A stretch of DNA of 64,000 nt. Origin: Virgibacillus_F necropolis_A (GTDB lineage: Bacteria; Bacillota; Bacilli; Bacillales; Amphibacillaceae). Shown here piece after piece: positions 53,228-61,893 of the stretch; position 1 is the stretch's first letter; each line of letters starts with the position of its first letter. The stretch covers positions 1,178,001-1,242,000 of the forward strand of contig NZ_CP084992.1 in the NCBI RefSeq assembly GCF_044793635.1. The letters run 5' to 3'. The notes under the pieces were generated by a model. It made no database searches. It saw only the letters and a program-made list of their open reading frames with translations, and was not told the DNA's origin. Position numbers and translations under genes: made by a program.

Positions 53228-53761
53228 ATGAGTAGCACTGAAAAATTATCGTCTGCCATGAGACAGGAGTTAATTTTGAAAAGTTTGAAGGAAGAACAAC
53301 GGCCAATTACCGGAAGTGAATTCGCGGAAAAATCTAATGTAAGTAGACAAGTGATTGTACAGGACGTATCAATCCTTAAAGCGAAAAATGAACCAATTAT
53401 CGCGACCAGCCAAGGCTATATGTATATCAAAAAAACTACAGATGAAGCGGCACACAAGGTCATTATTGCTTGTAAACATAACCCTGAACAAACCCAAAAA
53501 GAGCTGACCATCATCGTTGATCACGGCGTCACCGTAAAAGATGTCACCGTTGAACATCCAGTGTACGGCGATTTGACCGCTTCACTCATGGTCAGTAATC
53601 GTCATGAAGTTGAGCAGTTTATCAAAAGGATTCAAGACACGAAAGCTGCCTATCTATCCAGCTTGACTGAAGGCATCCACATGCATACCCTAGAAGCGGA
53701 TTCACAGGCAAAAATTAATGCCGCCTGCAAAGATCTGCAGGCGACAGGAATTCTGTTGTAA
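53228..53761 (+). CDS. niaR: NiaR-type transcriptional repressor of NAD synthesis
   Basis: This 177-residue protein has an N-terminal HTH_11 domain (RQELILKSLKEEQRPITGSE, SNVSRQVIVQDVSILK) and a C-terminal 3H domain carrying the three histidine-containing elements (HKVIIACKH, VEHPVYGDL, GIHMHTLEA) that bind a metal and nicotinic acid. It represses nadBCA and usually niacin uptake. GAAGGAGATGAG lies before the ATG, which abuts the nifS stop. Confidence 0.92.
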   Translation: MSSTEKLSSAMRQELILKSLKEEQRPITGSEFAEKSNVSRQVIVQDVSILKAKNEPIIATSQGYMYIKKTTDEAAHKVIIACKHNPEQTQKELTIIVDHGVTVKDVTVEHPVYGDLTASLMVSNRHEVEQFIKRIQDTKAAYLSSLTEGIHMHTLEADSQAKINAACKDLQATGILL

Positions 53762-53773
53762 TCAAAACTATAA

Positions 53774-53813
53774 TAGAGCACGTGCCAGTCAATGGCACAT
53801 GCTCTATTTTTTC
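53774..53813. terminator. Terminator between niaR and the convergent oppA-like gene
   Basis: TAGAGCACGTGCCA pairs with TGGCACATGCTCTA (one wobble) and is followed by TTTTTT on the plus strand. Confidence 0.9.
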
Positions 53814-53818
53814 ACGAT

Positions 53819-55510
53819 TTATTTTTCAACATATGCCCACTTGTATTCAGTAGGTGCCCCCATAGGGTTCGAAATATACCCCTTCATCATAGGTGACGTT
53901 AACACAGCTCCAGCTTCCTGGTACAATGGTGCAATTGCTGCATCCTCAAACAGTACCTTTTCGGCCTCCAAAAAGGCCTCAAAACGCTCAACTGGTTTTA
54001 AAGCTAATTCATTCACCGTACTTTGAACTAATTTGTCATACTTCGGATTAGAGTATCCCATCATGTTATTTCCACCATCTGTTAACCATAAGTTTAAGAA
54101 GGTGTACGGATCAAGGAAATCAGGTAACCATCCTGCAAATTGAATTTGATATTCCATTTTTGTATCTAATTCTAATCGTTGCTCAAACGGAACTTGTTTT
54201 AATTCGATTTCTAATCCTGGAAGATTTGTTTCAAGTTGGTTGGCGATAAATTCATTCATTGTTTTCACGGTTTCCCCATCGCCACCAAGGAATTCAAGCG
54301 TAACTTTGTCTTTACCAATTTCTTTTAGTCCTTTTTCCCAAAGCTTTTGTGCCTTTTCTGCATCATATTTTACTAACGCTCCATTACTATCGCGGAAATC
54401 CTCACCGGTTTCTGGATGTTTCGAGAAATCAGATGGAATTAGACCATTCGCTACTACTGATCCATTGTTTAAAATTTCTTCAACTAATGCTTTTTTATTA
54501 ATTGCTCTACTTATTGCCTTGCGAATATTTACGTTCGCAAGTGCATCAGATGTGGTTTGGTTAAACTTTAAATAGAATACACCTGTACCAGGAACAATTT
54601 CAAAATCATCGTGTGTAGAGTATTTGTCCACCAAATCTGCCGAGAGCCCGGCACGATCAACTTTGCCTTTTTCATATAGGTCCACAGCTGTTTGTGGATC
54701 TTTTACAACGTCATACGTGATTTTTTCTAACTGTACAGTATTAGCATCCCAATATGTTTCATTTTTTTTCAATACCCAAGATGATGCAGTACTTTTCCAC
54801 TCCGATAATGTGAATGGGCCATTAAATAATAGTGTTTCAGTACTTGTTGCGTATTTATCCCCCTGTGCTTTAACAAACTTTTCATTAAGTGGTAAAAATG
54901 TGCCAAAGGCTGCAAGCGATTCAAAATATGGTGTCGGTTTTTCAAGCGTTACTACTAGCGTATAGTCATCCTTAGCCTTTACCCCTAACTTTTCTAAAGG
55001 CATTTCGCTGGCGTTTACTGCTGTAGCGTTCTTAATTACGCCACCCATCATGTACGGACCATATTCAGATCCTGTTTCTGGGTCAACTGCTCGTCTCCAT
55101 GCATAGACGAAGTCATGTGCAGTAACAGGATCTCCATTTGACCACTTTGCATTATCACGAAGATTAAATGTCCACGTCAAACCATCATCGCTAACTGTGT
55201 GATCTTTAGCAATTCCTGGTGTTAATTCAGCATTTTCACCAAGTCTGTATAGACCTTCCATAGATGCATTCATGAATTGAAATGCATATTCATCTGTTGC
55301 CATGGACGAATCCATTGTGGGAATTGTATCACCGTTAATTAAGTTAAATACTTGTTCCACGTCTTCACTTTCACTTGCTGATTCTTCTGATTTTCCGTCT
55401 GATTTGCCGGAAGACTTTTCACTTCCATCACCATCCGACGAACACGCCACCAAGTATACACTTAGCAATAAACCTACAGCCAAAAGTAATAAAAATTTAG
55501 ATAACTTCAT
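53819..55510 (-). CDS. Oligopeptide-binding lipoprotein (OppA type)
   Basis: This 563-residue SBP_bac_5 protein has signal peptide and lipobox YLVAC (C23), then an acidic Ser/Glu linker. The opening EQVFNLINGDTIPTMDSSMA and LRDNAKWSNGDPVTAHDFVYAWRRAVDP are typical for oligopeptide binders. Permease and ATPase genes are not beside it, so it is an orphan binding protein. ATG 55510 has GGGAGG ten bases upstream. Confidence 0.92.
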   Translation of the reverse strand: MKLSKFLLLLAVGLLLSVYLVACSSDGDGSEKSSGKSDGKSEESASESEDVEQVFNLINGDTIPTMDSSMATDEYAFQFMNASMEGLYRLGENAELTPGIAKDHTVSDDGLTWTFNLRDNAKWSNGDPVTAHDFVYAWRRAVDPETGSEYGPYMMGGVIKNATAVNASEMPLEKLGVKAKDDYTLVVTLEKPTPYFESLAAFGTFLPLNEKFVKAQGDKYATSTETLLFNGPFTLSEWKSTASSWVLKKNETYWDANTVQLEKITYDVVKDPQTAVDLYEKGKVDRAGLSADLVDKYSTHDDFEIVPGTGVFYLKFNQTTSDALANVNIRKAISRAINKKALVEEILNNGSVVANGLIPSDFSKHPETGEDFRDSNGALVKYDAEKAQKLWEKGLKEIGKDKVTLEFLGGDGETVKTMNEFIANQLETNLPGLEIELKQVPFEQRLELDTKMEYQIQFAGWLPDFLDPYTFLNLWLTDGGNNMMGYSNPKYDKLVQSTVNELALKPVERFEAFLEAEKVLFEDAAIAPLYQEAGAVLTSPMMKGYISNPMGAPTEYKWAYVEK

Positions 55511-55685
55511 AATCAAATAACCTCCCTTTCGTCTTCTAAGTATTCATTAAAACCCACGTTGTCCATTATACGACTCTTCTAATTATTTTGCATTGTATTT
55601 TAAAACAAATATTCAAAATAATCCAATAGTACTACCTTCCAGATGATACGATACTTGTGTCGGAAAATACATGCATATAAGAAAA

Positions 55686-55706
55686 ACCGGGCATAGACCG
55701 CCCGGT
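55686..55706 (-). terminator. GC-rich hairpin with T run at the 3' side of the IS
   Basis: On the minus strand ACCGGGC, a seven-base loop, GCCCGGT, then TTTTC. It could end transcription of the IS genes or be part of the IS91 terminus. Confidence 0.7.
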
Positions 55707-55717
55707 CCTTTTCTGTG

Positions 55718-55990
55718 CTAGAGAACATCCGTTAGTTTGTATTCCTGGCCATGTATTCCCTTGTAATACTCTGGATACATTTCTCCACCACAATGTTCGC
55801 ATCTAAACTGAGGCGGATCCGTTGGATCACCGCCATCCATCAAATCAAAATCTCTAACTACATCATAAGGTATTTTTTCTTCCTCATGACACGTTAAACA
55901 AACAAAGTTGATTTTCGTTTTCTTTTTCGCTAAGTGGTCGTTCCCCTTTTTCTTTTTCCCTTTTTTGCGGTTTTTGGATTGGTGTGTAAT
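55718..55990 (-). other. Overlapping zinc-ribbon reading frame in the IS91 element (no usual start codon)
   Basis: This open frame is in the +1 frame relative to the transposase. It runs from the transposase 3' end past its stop to a TAG. The coded text has a basic start (THQSKNRKKGKKKKGN), then FVCLTCHEEEKIPYD and FRCEHCGGEMYPEYY, that is two CxxC pairs of a zinc ribbon, so it looks like real protein. No ATG, GTG or TTG precedes the first CxxC; ATT at 55990 would be needed, or a shift of frame in the A/G-rich stretch at about 55935-55975. Confidence 0.4.
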
Positions 55991-57185
55991 AAGCTATCAC
56001 CCTTTCTAAGTACTTTCTTGCTTCCTTGGTTAAAGCTACTTTTATTTCTAATTGTCCATTCTCAAGACAGACCTCTCCCTGATACACATAATAATTATTG
56101 CAGTGCGGGCATATTAGGGGATCTTTTTGTCCACCAGCGATAACACGTTCTCTCCATGTTTGACGGCGTATTGTTTTCCACACTTTTATGATCCAACGCC
56201 GCCTTCCTTCTTGCCACTTACTTAATAGCTTCTTACTTAGACGTTTACTTCTTCTTGAATACATACCATAGTGGCGTATTGTTTTAAATTGGTCATCTGG
56301 TATATGACGAATCAAACGACTGATAAAGGCTTCCACCGTCAGCGTTTCATGCTTTTCTTTCCCATCTGTTTTATCGATGTATTTAAAAGTCACCTGTTGT
56401 CCATCATATGCCTCGATCCGATTGACTCCAATCGCTGGTCGACGAATATAACGGCCAATGTAACGAAGTTGTTCCTTTATTTTCCCCTTCTGTTTCGGCG
56501 CATGCACATAGAAGCCTTCCCCATTTTCGGAAAAAGCCTTTTGCAGTCGTGGTTGTACACGCCTCTTTTCCTGTTTGGTTAAGTTCCTACGGATTAACTT
56601 TAATACCACCGTTTGCCATTGCTTTCGAAGCATTTGGAAAGGGATATAATCATAGTCCTTCCATTTTCCTTTTCTCGTTATCCCTCCCATGGTTACCAAC
56701 ATATGGACATGGGGATTAAAATTTACCCTGGAGCCAAATGTGTGTAATCCGGAAATGATACCTGGTGTCACCTTTGCCTTCTTTTGAAAAAAGTTTGTAA
56801 TTAATTTAGCTGCCTCATCCATTAGCGGTTTCAAAAGATGACGGTGTAAAAGAAATATTTCCCGTAACCCTTCATCGATTGTAAAAATCATGTGCCGATG
56901 ATTTACCTGTAAAACGTCTTCCGTTAATAATCGGCTCCACTCTTCACTTTCCCCAATAGAACAGGTCGTGCAAAAACGCCCTTTACACCGGAATGCTACT
57001 TTATGTACGTCGTTACAGCCCTCGCAAACAAAGAGTTTGAATCCATTTTTCATATCTCCACAGCCTTGAAATTTTTCTACCTCCTTCAGAACGACTGGGC
57101 GGATTTTTTCTCTGTGTTTCTTCTTGAATGTTTCCCAATGATTGTAGTTATCAAAAAAGATTCGTTTCAGAATATTTTTCTCCAT
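55884..57185 (-). CDS. IS91-family transposase (HUH, Y2)
   Basis: This 433-residue transposase has an N-terminal zinc-binding domain (FVCEGCNDVHKVAFRCKG then CTTC), the HUH metal motif NPHVHMLVT and the paired catalytic tyrosines in RYIGRYIRR (Y-x3-Y). That is the IS91/IS801/ISCR rolling-circle type. A second CxxC pair (CPHCNNYY) lies near the C-terminus. The ATG has no strong ribosome site, consistent with low expression. It appears intact. Its end overlaps another frame encoding a zinc ribbon. Confidence 0.9.
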   Translation of the reverse strand: MEKNILKRIFFDNYNHWETFKKKHREKIRPVVLKEVEKFQGCGDMKNGFKLFVCEGCNDVHKVAFRCKGRFCTTCSIGESEEWSRLLTEDVLQVNHRHMIFTIDEGLREIFLLHRHLLKPLMDEAAKLITNFFQKKAKVTPGIISGLHTFGSRVNFNPHVHMLVTMGGITRKGKWKDYDYIPFQMLRKQWQTVVLKLIRRNLTKQEKRRVQPRLQKAFSENGEGFYVHAPKQKGKIKEQLRYIGRYIRRPAIGVNRIEAYDGQQVTFKYIDKTDGKEKHETLTVEAFISRLIRHIPDDQFKTIRHYGMYSRRSKRLSKKLLSKWQEGRRRWIIKVWKTIRRQTWRERVIAGGQKDPLICPHCNNYYVYQGEVCLENGQLEIKVALTKEARKYLERVIAYYTPIQKPQKREKEKGERPLSEKENENQLCLFNVS

Positions 57186-57248
57186 ACATAGAAACTACCA
57201 CAGTTACCTTTACTGTAGTAGGGGTTAATTTTATACTTTCTTTCCTTT

Positions 57249-57281
57249 TAAAAAAAACCCGAGCATTTTCGCTCGGGTTTT
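57249..57281 (-). terminator. Terminator of the glycoside-use operon
   Basis: AAAACCCGAGC pairs with GCTCGGGTTTT, followed on the minus strand by a T run; four bases after the last gene's stop. Confidence 0.93.
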
Positions 57282-57285
57282 CAAC

Positions 57286-58254
57286 TTATGCCCACCACAT
57301 ATCAGCAGGCTTTTCTGCTATATTAACACTTTTTAAATTTGCGACTGCCTTGCTGAATCCTTCATCAATCGACATAATCGGATCTTCATGCTCGATACTG
57401 ACGACATAATCATAACCATAAGTCCGTAATGCACTTATGATATTAGACCATTCCTGTATCCCATGACCATAGCCTACTGAACGAAAACTCCATGCGCGTG
57501 TTTGTACTTTGTCATACGGCTGCATATCTGTAAGACCGTACATGTTAACATTCTCTTGATCGATATAGGTATCCTTCGCATGGAAATGATGAATCGCATT
57601 TTCCTTACCAAGAATTTTAATCGCTGCTACTGGATCAATGCCCTGCCACCACAAGTGGCTTGGATCAAGGTTCGCACCGATCGCGTCACAGGTTGCTTCC
57701 CTCAATTTCAACATCGTATATGGCGTATGAACCAGAAAACCTGCATGTAGCTCAAGTCCAACCTTGACTCCATGATCCTTCGCAAATTGACCTTGTTCCT
57801 TCCAATACGGAATCAGTTTCTCTTCCCATTGCCATTGTAAAATATCCGAGTACTCTCCCGGCCATGGTGTTACTGGCCAATTGGGGAATTTTGCCTCTTC
57901 ATGGTCACCGGGTGTTCCAGAAAAAGTGTTAACGACTGGTACATCCATTAACTCAGCAAGTTTTACCGTTTTTACAAAAGCATCATGAGATTCTTCTGCA
58001 AACTGTTTATCCGGGGAAATAGGATTGCCATGGCAACTAAATGCACTGATCGTTAACCCACGCGAATGAACCTTATCCAAATATTCCTTACGCTTTTCCT
58101 CGCTATCCAATAATTCATCTACATTACAATGTGCACTTCCAGGATGTCCACCCGTTCCGATTTCAACTGCCTGCAATCCAGAAGCTTGCACATGATCGAG
58201 CATTTCTTCAAAGGACTTCTCTGCAAATAACACGCAAAATACGCCTAATTTCAT
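57286..58254 (-). CDS. Sugar phosphate isomerase/epimerase-like protein (IolE/xylose isomerase-like TIM barrel)
   Basis: This 322-residue AP_endonuc_2 fold protein starts KLGVFCVLFAEKSFEEMLDH. Expected metal ligands sit in VGLELHAGF (Glu), NLDPSHLWWQG (Asp, His), HFHAKDTY (His) and VVSIEHEDP (Glu). Members epimerise or isomerise keto-sugars, and recent work assigns some to 3-keto-glycoside cleavage. It is last in the operon. ATG 58254 has AAGGTGA six bases upstream; an in-frame ATG 15 bases earlier lacks one. Confidence 0.85.
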   Translation of the reverse strand: MKLGVFCVLFAEKSFEEMLDHVQASGLQAVEIGTGGHPGSAHCNVDELLDSEEKRKEYLDKVHSRGLTISAFSCHGNPISPDKQFAEESHDAFVKTVKLAELMDVPVVNTFSGTPGDHEEAKFPNWPVTPWPGEYSDILQWQWEEKLIPYWKEQGQFAKDHGVKVGLELHAGFLVHTPYTMLKLREATCDAIGANLDPSHLWWQGIDPVAAIKILGKENAIHHFHAKDTYIDQENVNMYGLTDMQPYDKVQTRAWSFRSVGYGHGIQEWSNIISALRTYGYDYVVSIEHEDPIMSIDEGFSKAVANLKSVNIAEKPADMWWA

Positions 58255-58287
58255 ATGTATCACCTTCATTCAAAAATTTTTATTCCA

Positions 58288-59328
58288 TTATCCTAAACGA
58301 ACACTTCTACCCGTTTCACTGCTCTGATAAATTGCTTCCATTATTCTTGTTACCTGTAGAGCTTGCTCTGGCTTCACGATTAATTCCGCTTCTCCCAAAC
58401 AACTAGCCACAAAATTCTGTGCCTGCAAAAGGCCAGCATTATCCTCTGCTTTCGCAAACTTTGCTTCACCACTAAAAAAGGTTCCATATTTCGCTTGGTA
58501 TAATTCAAACGGATAAACATTTAATCCGCCATCTACGCCAGAAATACTTAGATTAGTTACATCATCTTTGATATTCGCTGCCCAGGAACATTCCAGCATT
58601 AAAGACACGCCATTTTCAAACGTAATATAACCTGTTACATGGTCATCCACATCGAATGTTTCATGGTCAAAAGCGCCCCATTCATTCAACTGGTTTGGCG
58701 TTTTACTTAACCGATTATACGTTGTTCCCATTACTTCGACAGGTTTAGGGTCCCCAAGTAACCATATAGCTAAATCAAGAAAATGGCAGCCCCAATCTAT
58801 TAAACTGCCTCCACCCTGCAAATCCTTATTTGTAAAAACACCCCATCCTGGAACCTTACGACGTCTCATCGCCTGCACGCGGGTAACCAACGGATCACCA
58901 ATTTCATTATTCAAGATTGCTTGCTTAGCAACACGCGCTTCCTTTGTATGGCGATAATGATAGGCAATAGAAATTTTCTTATTTGTTTTCTTAGAAGCAG
59001 CAATCATATCCTCGCACTCTTTAGATGTAATCGCCATTGGTTTTTCGCACAAAACATGCACACCAGCTTCTAATGCACGAATCGCAATTTCCGCGTGGAA
59101 TTTATTAGGTGTACAAATAGTCACCGCATCAACTGTTTCAAACAACTCCATGTAATCACTGAACACATGTGGTATTCCAAACTTATCCGCCACTTCCTGT
59201 GCACGTTCACTGTTCAAATCCTGAACTGCCGTAATTTCCACTGTATCCTGCAAACCCTGGTAAGCCGGTAGATGTCTGTCCTGCGCGATACCACCTGCAC
59301 CGATAATTCCCATTTTTAATTTCTTCAT
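58288..59328 (-). CDS. Gfo/Idh/MocA-family oxidoreductase (paralogue 1)
   Basis: This 346-residue NAD(P)-dependent sugar dehydrogenase has the Rossmann motif GIIGAGGIAQDRHLP, the catalytic EKP motif (VLCEKPMA), and GGGSLIDWGCHFLDLAIWLL, where the Asp/His pair is the expected active site. It is closely related to the protein at 61894-62973. Start ATG at 59328 follows GAAAGGG. It may oxidise C3 of a glycoside (inference). Confidence 0.9.
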   Translation of the reverse strand: MKKLKMGIIGAGGIAQDRHLPAYQGLQDTVEITAVQDLNSERAQEVADKFGIPHVFSDYMELFETVDAVTICTPNKFHAEIAIRALEAGVHVLCEKPMAITSKECEDMIAASKKTNKKISIAYHYRHTKEARVAKQAILNNEIGDPLVTRVQAMRRRKVPGWGVFTNKDLQGGGSLIDWGCHFLDLAIWLLGDPKPVEVMGTTYNRLSKTPNQLNEWGAFDHETFDVDDHVTGYITFENGVSLMLECSWAANIKDDVTNLSISGVDGGLNVYPFELYQAKYGTFFSGEAKFAKAEDNAGLLQAQNFVASCLGEAELIVKPEQALQVTRIMEAIYQSSETGRSVRLG

Positions 59329-59354
59329 TGTATTACCCTTTCTTTCATACAAGT

Positions 59355-60074
59355 CTATTTTCCCTTTATTTCTTCCAACGGTTTCGCATTTCCATACTCA
59401 TGTCTAGGAGTATTCGTATTCTTAGCCCATTTCACACCATTTTTAATGACCTGTTGAATTTCTTTATTGTGATAGGTTGGATATGTTTCATGGCCAGGTC
59501 TAAAGTAGAATATCTTTCCTCTTCCACGTGTAAAGGTTGCGCCACTGCGGAACACTTCGCCACCTTCAAACCAACTAACAAAGATTAACTGGTCAGGTGC
59601 TGGGATATCAAAATGTTCCCCATACATTTCTTCTTTTTCTAACTCAATATATTGACCTATACCTTCTGTAATCGGATGACTTGGATCAACAACCCAAAGA
59701 CGCTCTTTCTCATCTGCTTCACGCCACTTCAAGTCACAGCCAGTCCCCATTAGCTTTTGAAAGATCTTGGAAAAATGACCGGAATGCAGGACCACCAAGC
59801 CCATGCCATCTAATACGCGTTGTTTAACCCTTTCAGCAACTTCTTCCGTAACTTCATCGTGCGCCTTGTGTCCCCACCAAACGAGAACATCCGTATTGTC
59901 CAGCACTTCTTCGGTTAAACCATGTTCGGCTTCATCTAAAGTTGCTGTTTGCGTATTCAGTCCTTCTTCTTGTAAAAAACCAGCAATTGCTCCATGAATT
60001 CCTTTTGGATAGATATCAGCAACCACCGAATTTTCTTTTTCGTGACGATATTCATTCCATACTGTTATATTCAT
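59355..60074 (-). CDS. ThuA-like domain protein
   Basis: This 239-residue class I glutamine-amidotransferase-like fold is of the ThuA group. VTVWNEY-type start (here NITVWNEYRHEKEN), DVLVWWGHKAHDEV, GLVVLHSGHFSK and FRPGHETYPTYHN are typical. In Sinorhizobium, ThuA with the oxidoreductase ThuB degrades trehalose via 3-keto-trehalose. The His-rich face is thought to bind the substrate or a metal. TAGGAG precedes the ATG; it sits between IolE-like and Gfo/Idh genes. Confidence 0.88.
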   Translation of the reverse strand: MNITVWNEYRHEKENSVVADIYPKGIHGAIAGFLQEEGLNTQTATLDEAEHGLTEEVLDNTDVLVWWGHKAHDEVTEEVAERVKQRVLDGMGLVVLHSGHFSKIFQKLMGTGCDLKWREADEKERLWVVDPSHPITEGIGQYIELEKEEMYGEHFDIPAPDQLIFVSWFEGGEVFRSGATFTRGRGKIFYFRPGHETYPTYHNKEIQQVIKNGVKWAKNTNTPRHEYGNAKPLEEIKGK

Positions 60075-60086
60075 TCCATTTCACTC

Positions 60087-60839
60087 CTAGTTTTCTAATA
60101 ATAAAGCACGTAAATTAACTTGATTTGTTTTGGCACAATCCATCGGTTCCCGGTCAAAATCTTCCTGTTCAACAACCAGCCACTCCACAGCTTGATCGTT
60201 AGCTGTTTTTAAAAGACCAGTAAGATCAAGCGTACCCTTACCGATTTCAATGCTTTTCTTTTCCTGATTCATATCCTTCATATGTAGTGAAACAACCCGC
60301 TCACCATACTTTTCAATAATTGATCCCGCATCATGCCCGGCATAATTTGCCCAAAAGCAGTCCAATTCTATTTTAACAAGTTCTGGATCCGTCTGACCAA
60401 AAAGTAGATCAAACCCTGTCATCCCATCATAAATTTCAAATTCAAAATTATGGTTGTGATAAGCAAATCTCATACCATTTTCCTTGCAAATTCGACCAAT
60501 AGAATTAAGCTCTTCCGCTGTTCGCTTGTATGCTTCACCCGAGTTTCGCTTTTCTTCTGGCAAATACGGACAAATAATTAGGTCATTATTAATTTCTTGA
60601 TTATAAAGGATTGTTTCTTTGAGCTTATCACTATTCAAAAGGTCAAAGCCGGTATGACTTCCTCCCACACCAATCTCCTTTTCATCTAACACGTTTTTCA
60701 CTTGTTTCGCTGATGTTTCAAAGAAGCCAGCAAACTGAACAGCATCATAGCCCATATCAGCAACCCTATGGATGGTTCCCAAAAAATCCTTCTCAGCCGC
60801 CTCGCATACAGAATATAATTGCAATCCAATGTTACCCAT
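60087..60839 (-). CDS. Sugar phosphate isomerase/epimerase-like protein (TIM barrel)
   Basis: This 250-residue AP_endonuc_2 fold protein opens GNIGLQLYSVCEAAEKD and has FAYHNHNFEFEIYDG, LDCFWANYAG, VVSLHMKDM and WLVVEQEDFD, giving the usual Glu/Asp/His/Glu metal set. It is distinct from the longer protein at 57286. GAGGAGAG precedes the ATG. The HNHNFEF stretch is common in hydrolase/isomerase partners of Gfo/Idh enzymes. Confidence 0.87.
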   Translation of the reverse strand: MGNIGLQLYSVCEAAEKDFLGTIHRVADMGYDAVQFAGFFETSAKQVKNVLDEKEIGVGGSHTGFDLLNSDKLKETILYNQEINNDLIICPYLPEEKRNSGEAYKRTAEELNSIGRICKENGMRFAYHNHNFEFEIYDGMTGFDLLFGQTDPELVKIELDCFWANYAGHDAGSIIEKYGERVVSLHMKDMNQEKKSIEIGKGTLDLTGLLKTANDQAVEWLVVEQEDFDREPMDCAKTNQVNLRALLLEN

Positions 60840-60888
60840 ACGTCACTCTCCTCTATTAGAAAGATTCTATAAAAACTTTGAACTACCT

Positions 60889-61878
60889 CTATAAAACAAT
60901 CCGACGTCCCTCTAGATGAGATAATGCAGCAGCATCATTTATTCTAGTTAAATCGATAACATCTTTTTTGGTAATAGATGGTTCTATACTATCTTGAATT
61001 TTTGCCACCCACTGCTTCATTGGTTTTGGTACCATCGGCAATTCATCTGTTATGTCCACCCAGTTACCATCACCATGATGGATGCTTTTCAATTGAATGG
61101 AACCATCCTTACATAACAAAGTGCCTTCCGTTCCATAAAGTTCTAACTGAAACGGACTTCCATGTGATAAAAAGCTAGTCTCTACAATCCCAAGAGCACT
61201 AGATTCATAGTCAACGAGCACCGCAGCACTTTCGTCCACATCACTTTCAACACCTTTTTCCAATCGTGCATAGACAGCCTTAGCTTTTCCAGCCAATCGG
61301 TTGGTCAAATAAATCGGATGTGCGCCAAGGTCAATCAACGCCCCGCCACCAGCCTGTTGTTTGTCAAAGAACCGAGCAGGCAGCCATCCTTCTGTTTTCC
61401 CATTAGGAACCACAGCACCATTATGTGCCATTCGACAGCGGATCATCGTCAACGGTCCGACCCATCCTGCATCCAAAGCTTTTTCCGCATATAAAAATTC
61501 TTTTTCTGTTAAGCGCGGTAATGATACCATTAATTCAACACCATGTTTCTCAACCGCCGCAAAAATTTCTTTACAGTCATCAACCGTAAACGCCAATACT
61601 TTTTCCGTAAAAATATGCTTTTTATGACTTGCTGCTGCAAGGATAATCTCCTTGTGCATATTTGTAGGTGTACTAACTATCACAGCCTCGATTTCCGGAT
61701 TGGCTAAAACCGTTACCAAATCTTTTTCAAATGGAACATCTAGCTCATTAGCCCATTCTTTTCCACGTTCAGTGTCTTCGTCCCAAACAAGTCCAACGCT
61801 TAACTGATTATTTTCCTGCACCTCACGCGCATAGTCATCCGCATGAACATGCCATCTACTCAATAACGCAACCTTCAT
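60889..61878 (-). CDS. Gfo/Idh/MocA-family oxidoreductase (divergent, lacks EKP)
   Basis: This 329-residue protein has the family fold but two departures. The nucleotide-binding start reads VALLSRWHVHADDYAR instead of a glycine-rich loop, and the usual EKP motif is TEKVLAFT, so the Pro is lost. GGGALIDLGAHPIYLTN keeps the Asp/His site. It may act on a different substrate or be non-oxidising. ATG 61878 follows AAGGAGTG. Confidence 0.85.
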   Translation of the reverse strand: MKVALLSRWHVHADDYAREVQENNQLSVGLVWDEDTERGKEWANELDVPFEKDLVTVLANPEIEAVIVSTPTNMHKEIILAAASHKKHIFTEKVLAFTVDDCKEIFAAVEKHGVELMVSLPRLTEKEFLYAEKALDAGWVGPLTMIRCRMAHNGAVVPNGKTEGWLPARFFDKQQAGGGALIDLGAHPIYLTNRLAGKAKAVYARLEKGVESDVDESAAVLVDYESSALGIVETSFLSHGSPFQLELYGTEGTLLCKDGSIQLKSIHHGDGNWVDITDELPMVPKPMKQWVAKIQDSIEPSITKKDVIDLTRINDAAALSHLEGRRIVL

Positions 61879-61893
61879 AACCGGACACACTCC

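Larger units (their letters stand above)
55682..57220 (-). mobile_element. IS91-family insertion sequence (approximate limits)
   Basis: The element holds one HUH-Y2 transposase gene and an overlapping zinc-ribbon frame. The 3' side ends in a GC-rich hairpin (ACCGGGC/GCCCGGT, 55686-55706), and the 5' side has an imperfect hairpin (TACCACAGT/ACTGTAGTA, 57196-57220). IS91 elements have no terminal inverted repeats and make no duplication, so exact ends cannot be set by eye. It separates the oppA-like gene from the glycoside operon. Confidence 0.7.

Noticed and set aside
55884..57185. Phage or plasmid replication protein (HUH)
   Set aside because: The Y-x3-Y pair, zinc-binding ends and solitary setting fit an IS91-type transposase; no phage or plasmid genes are near.
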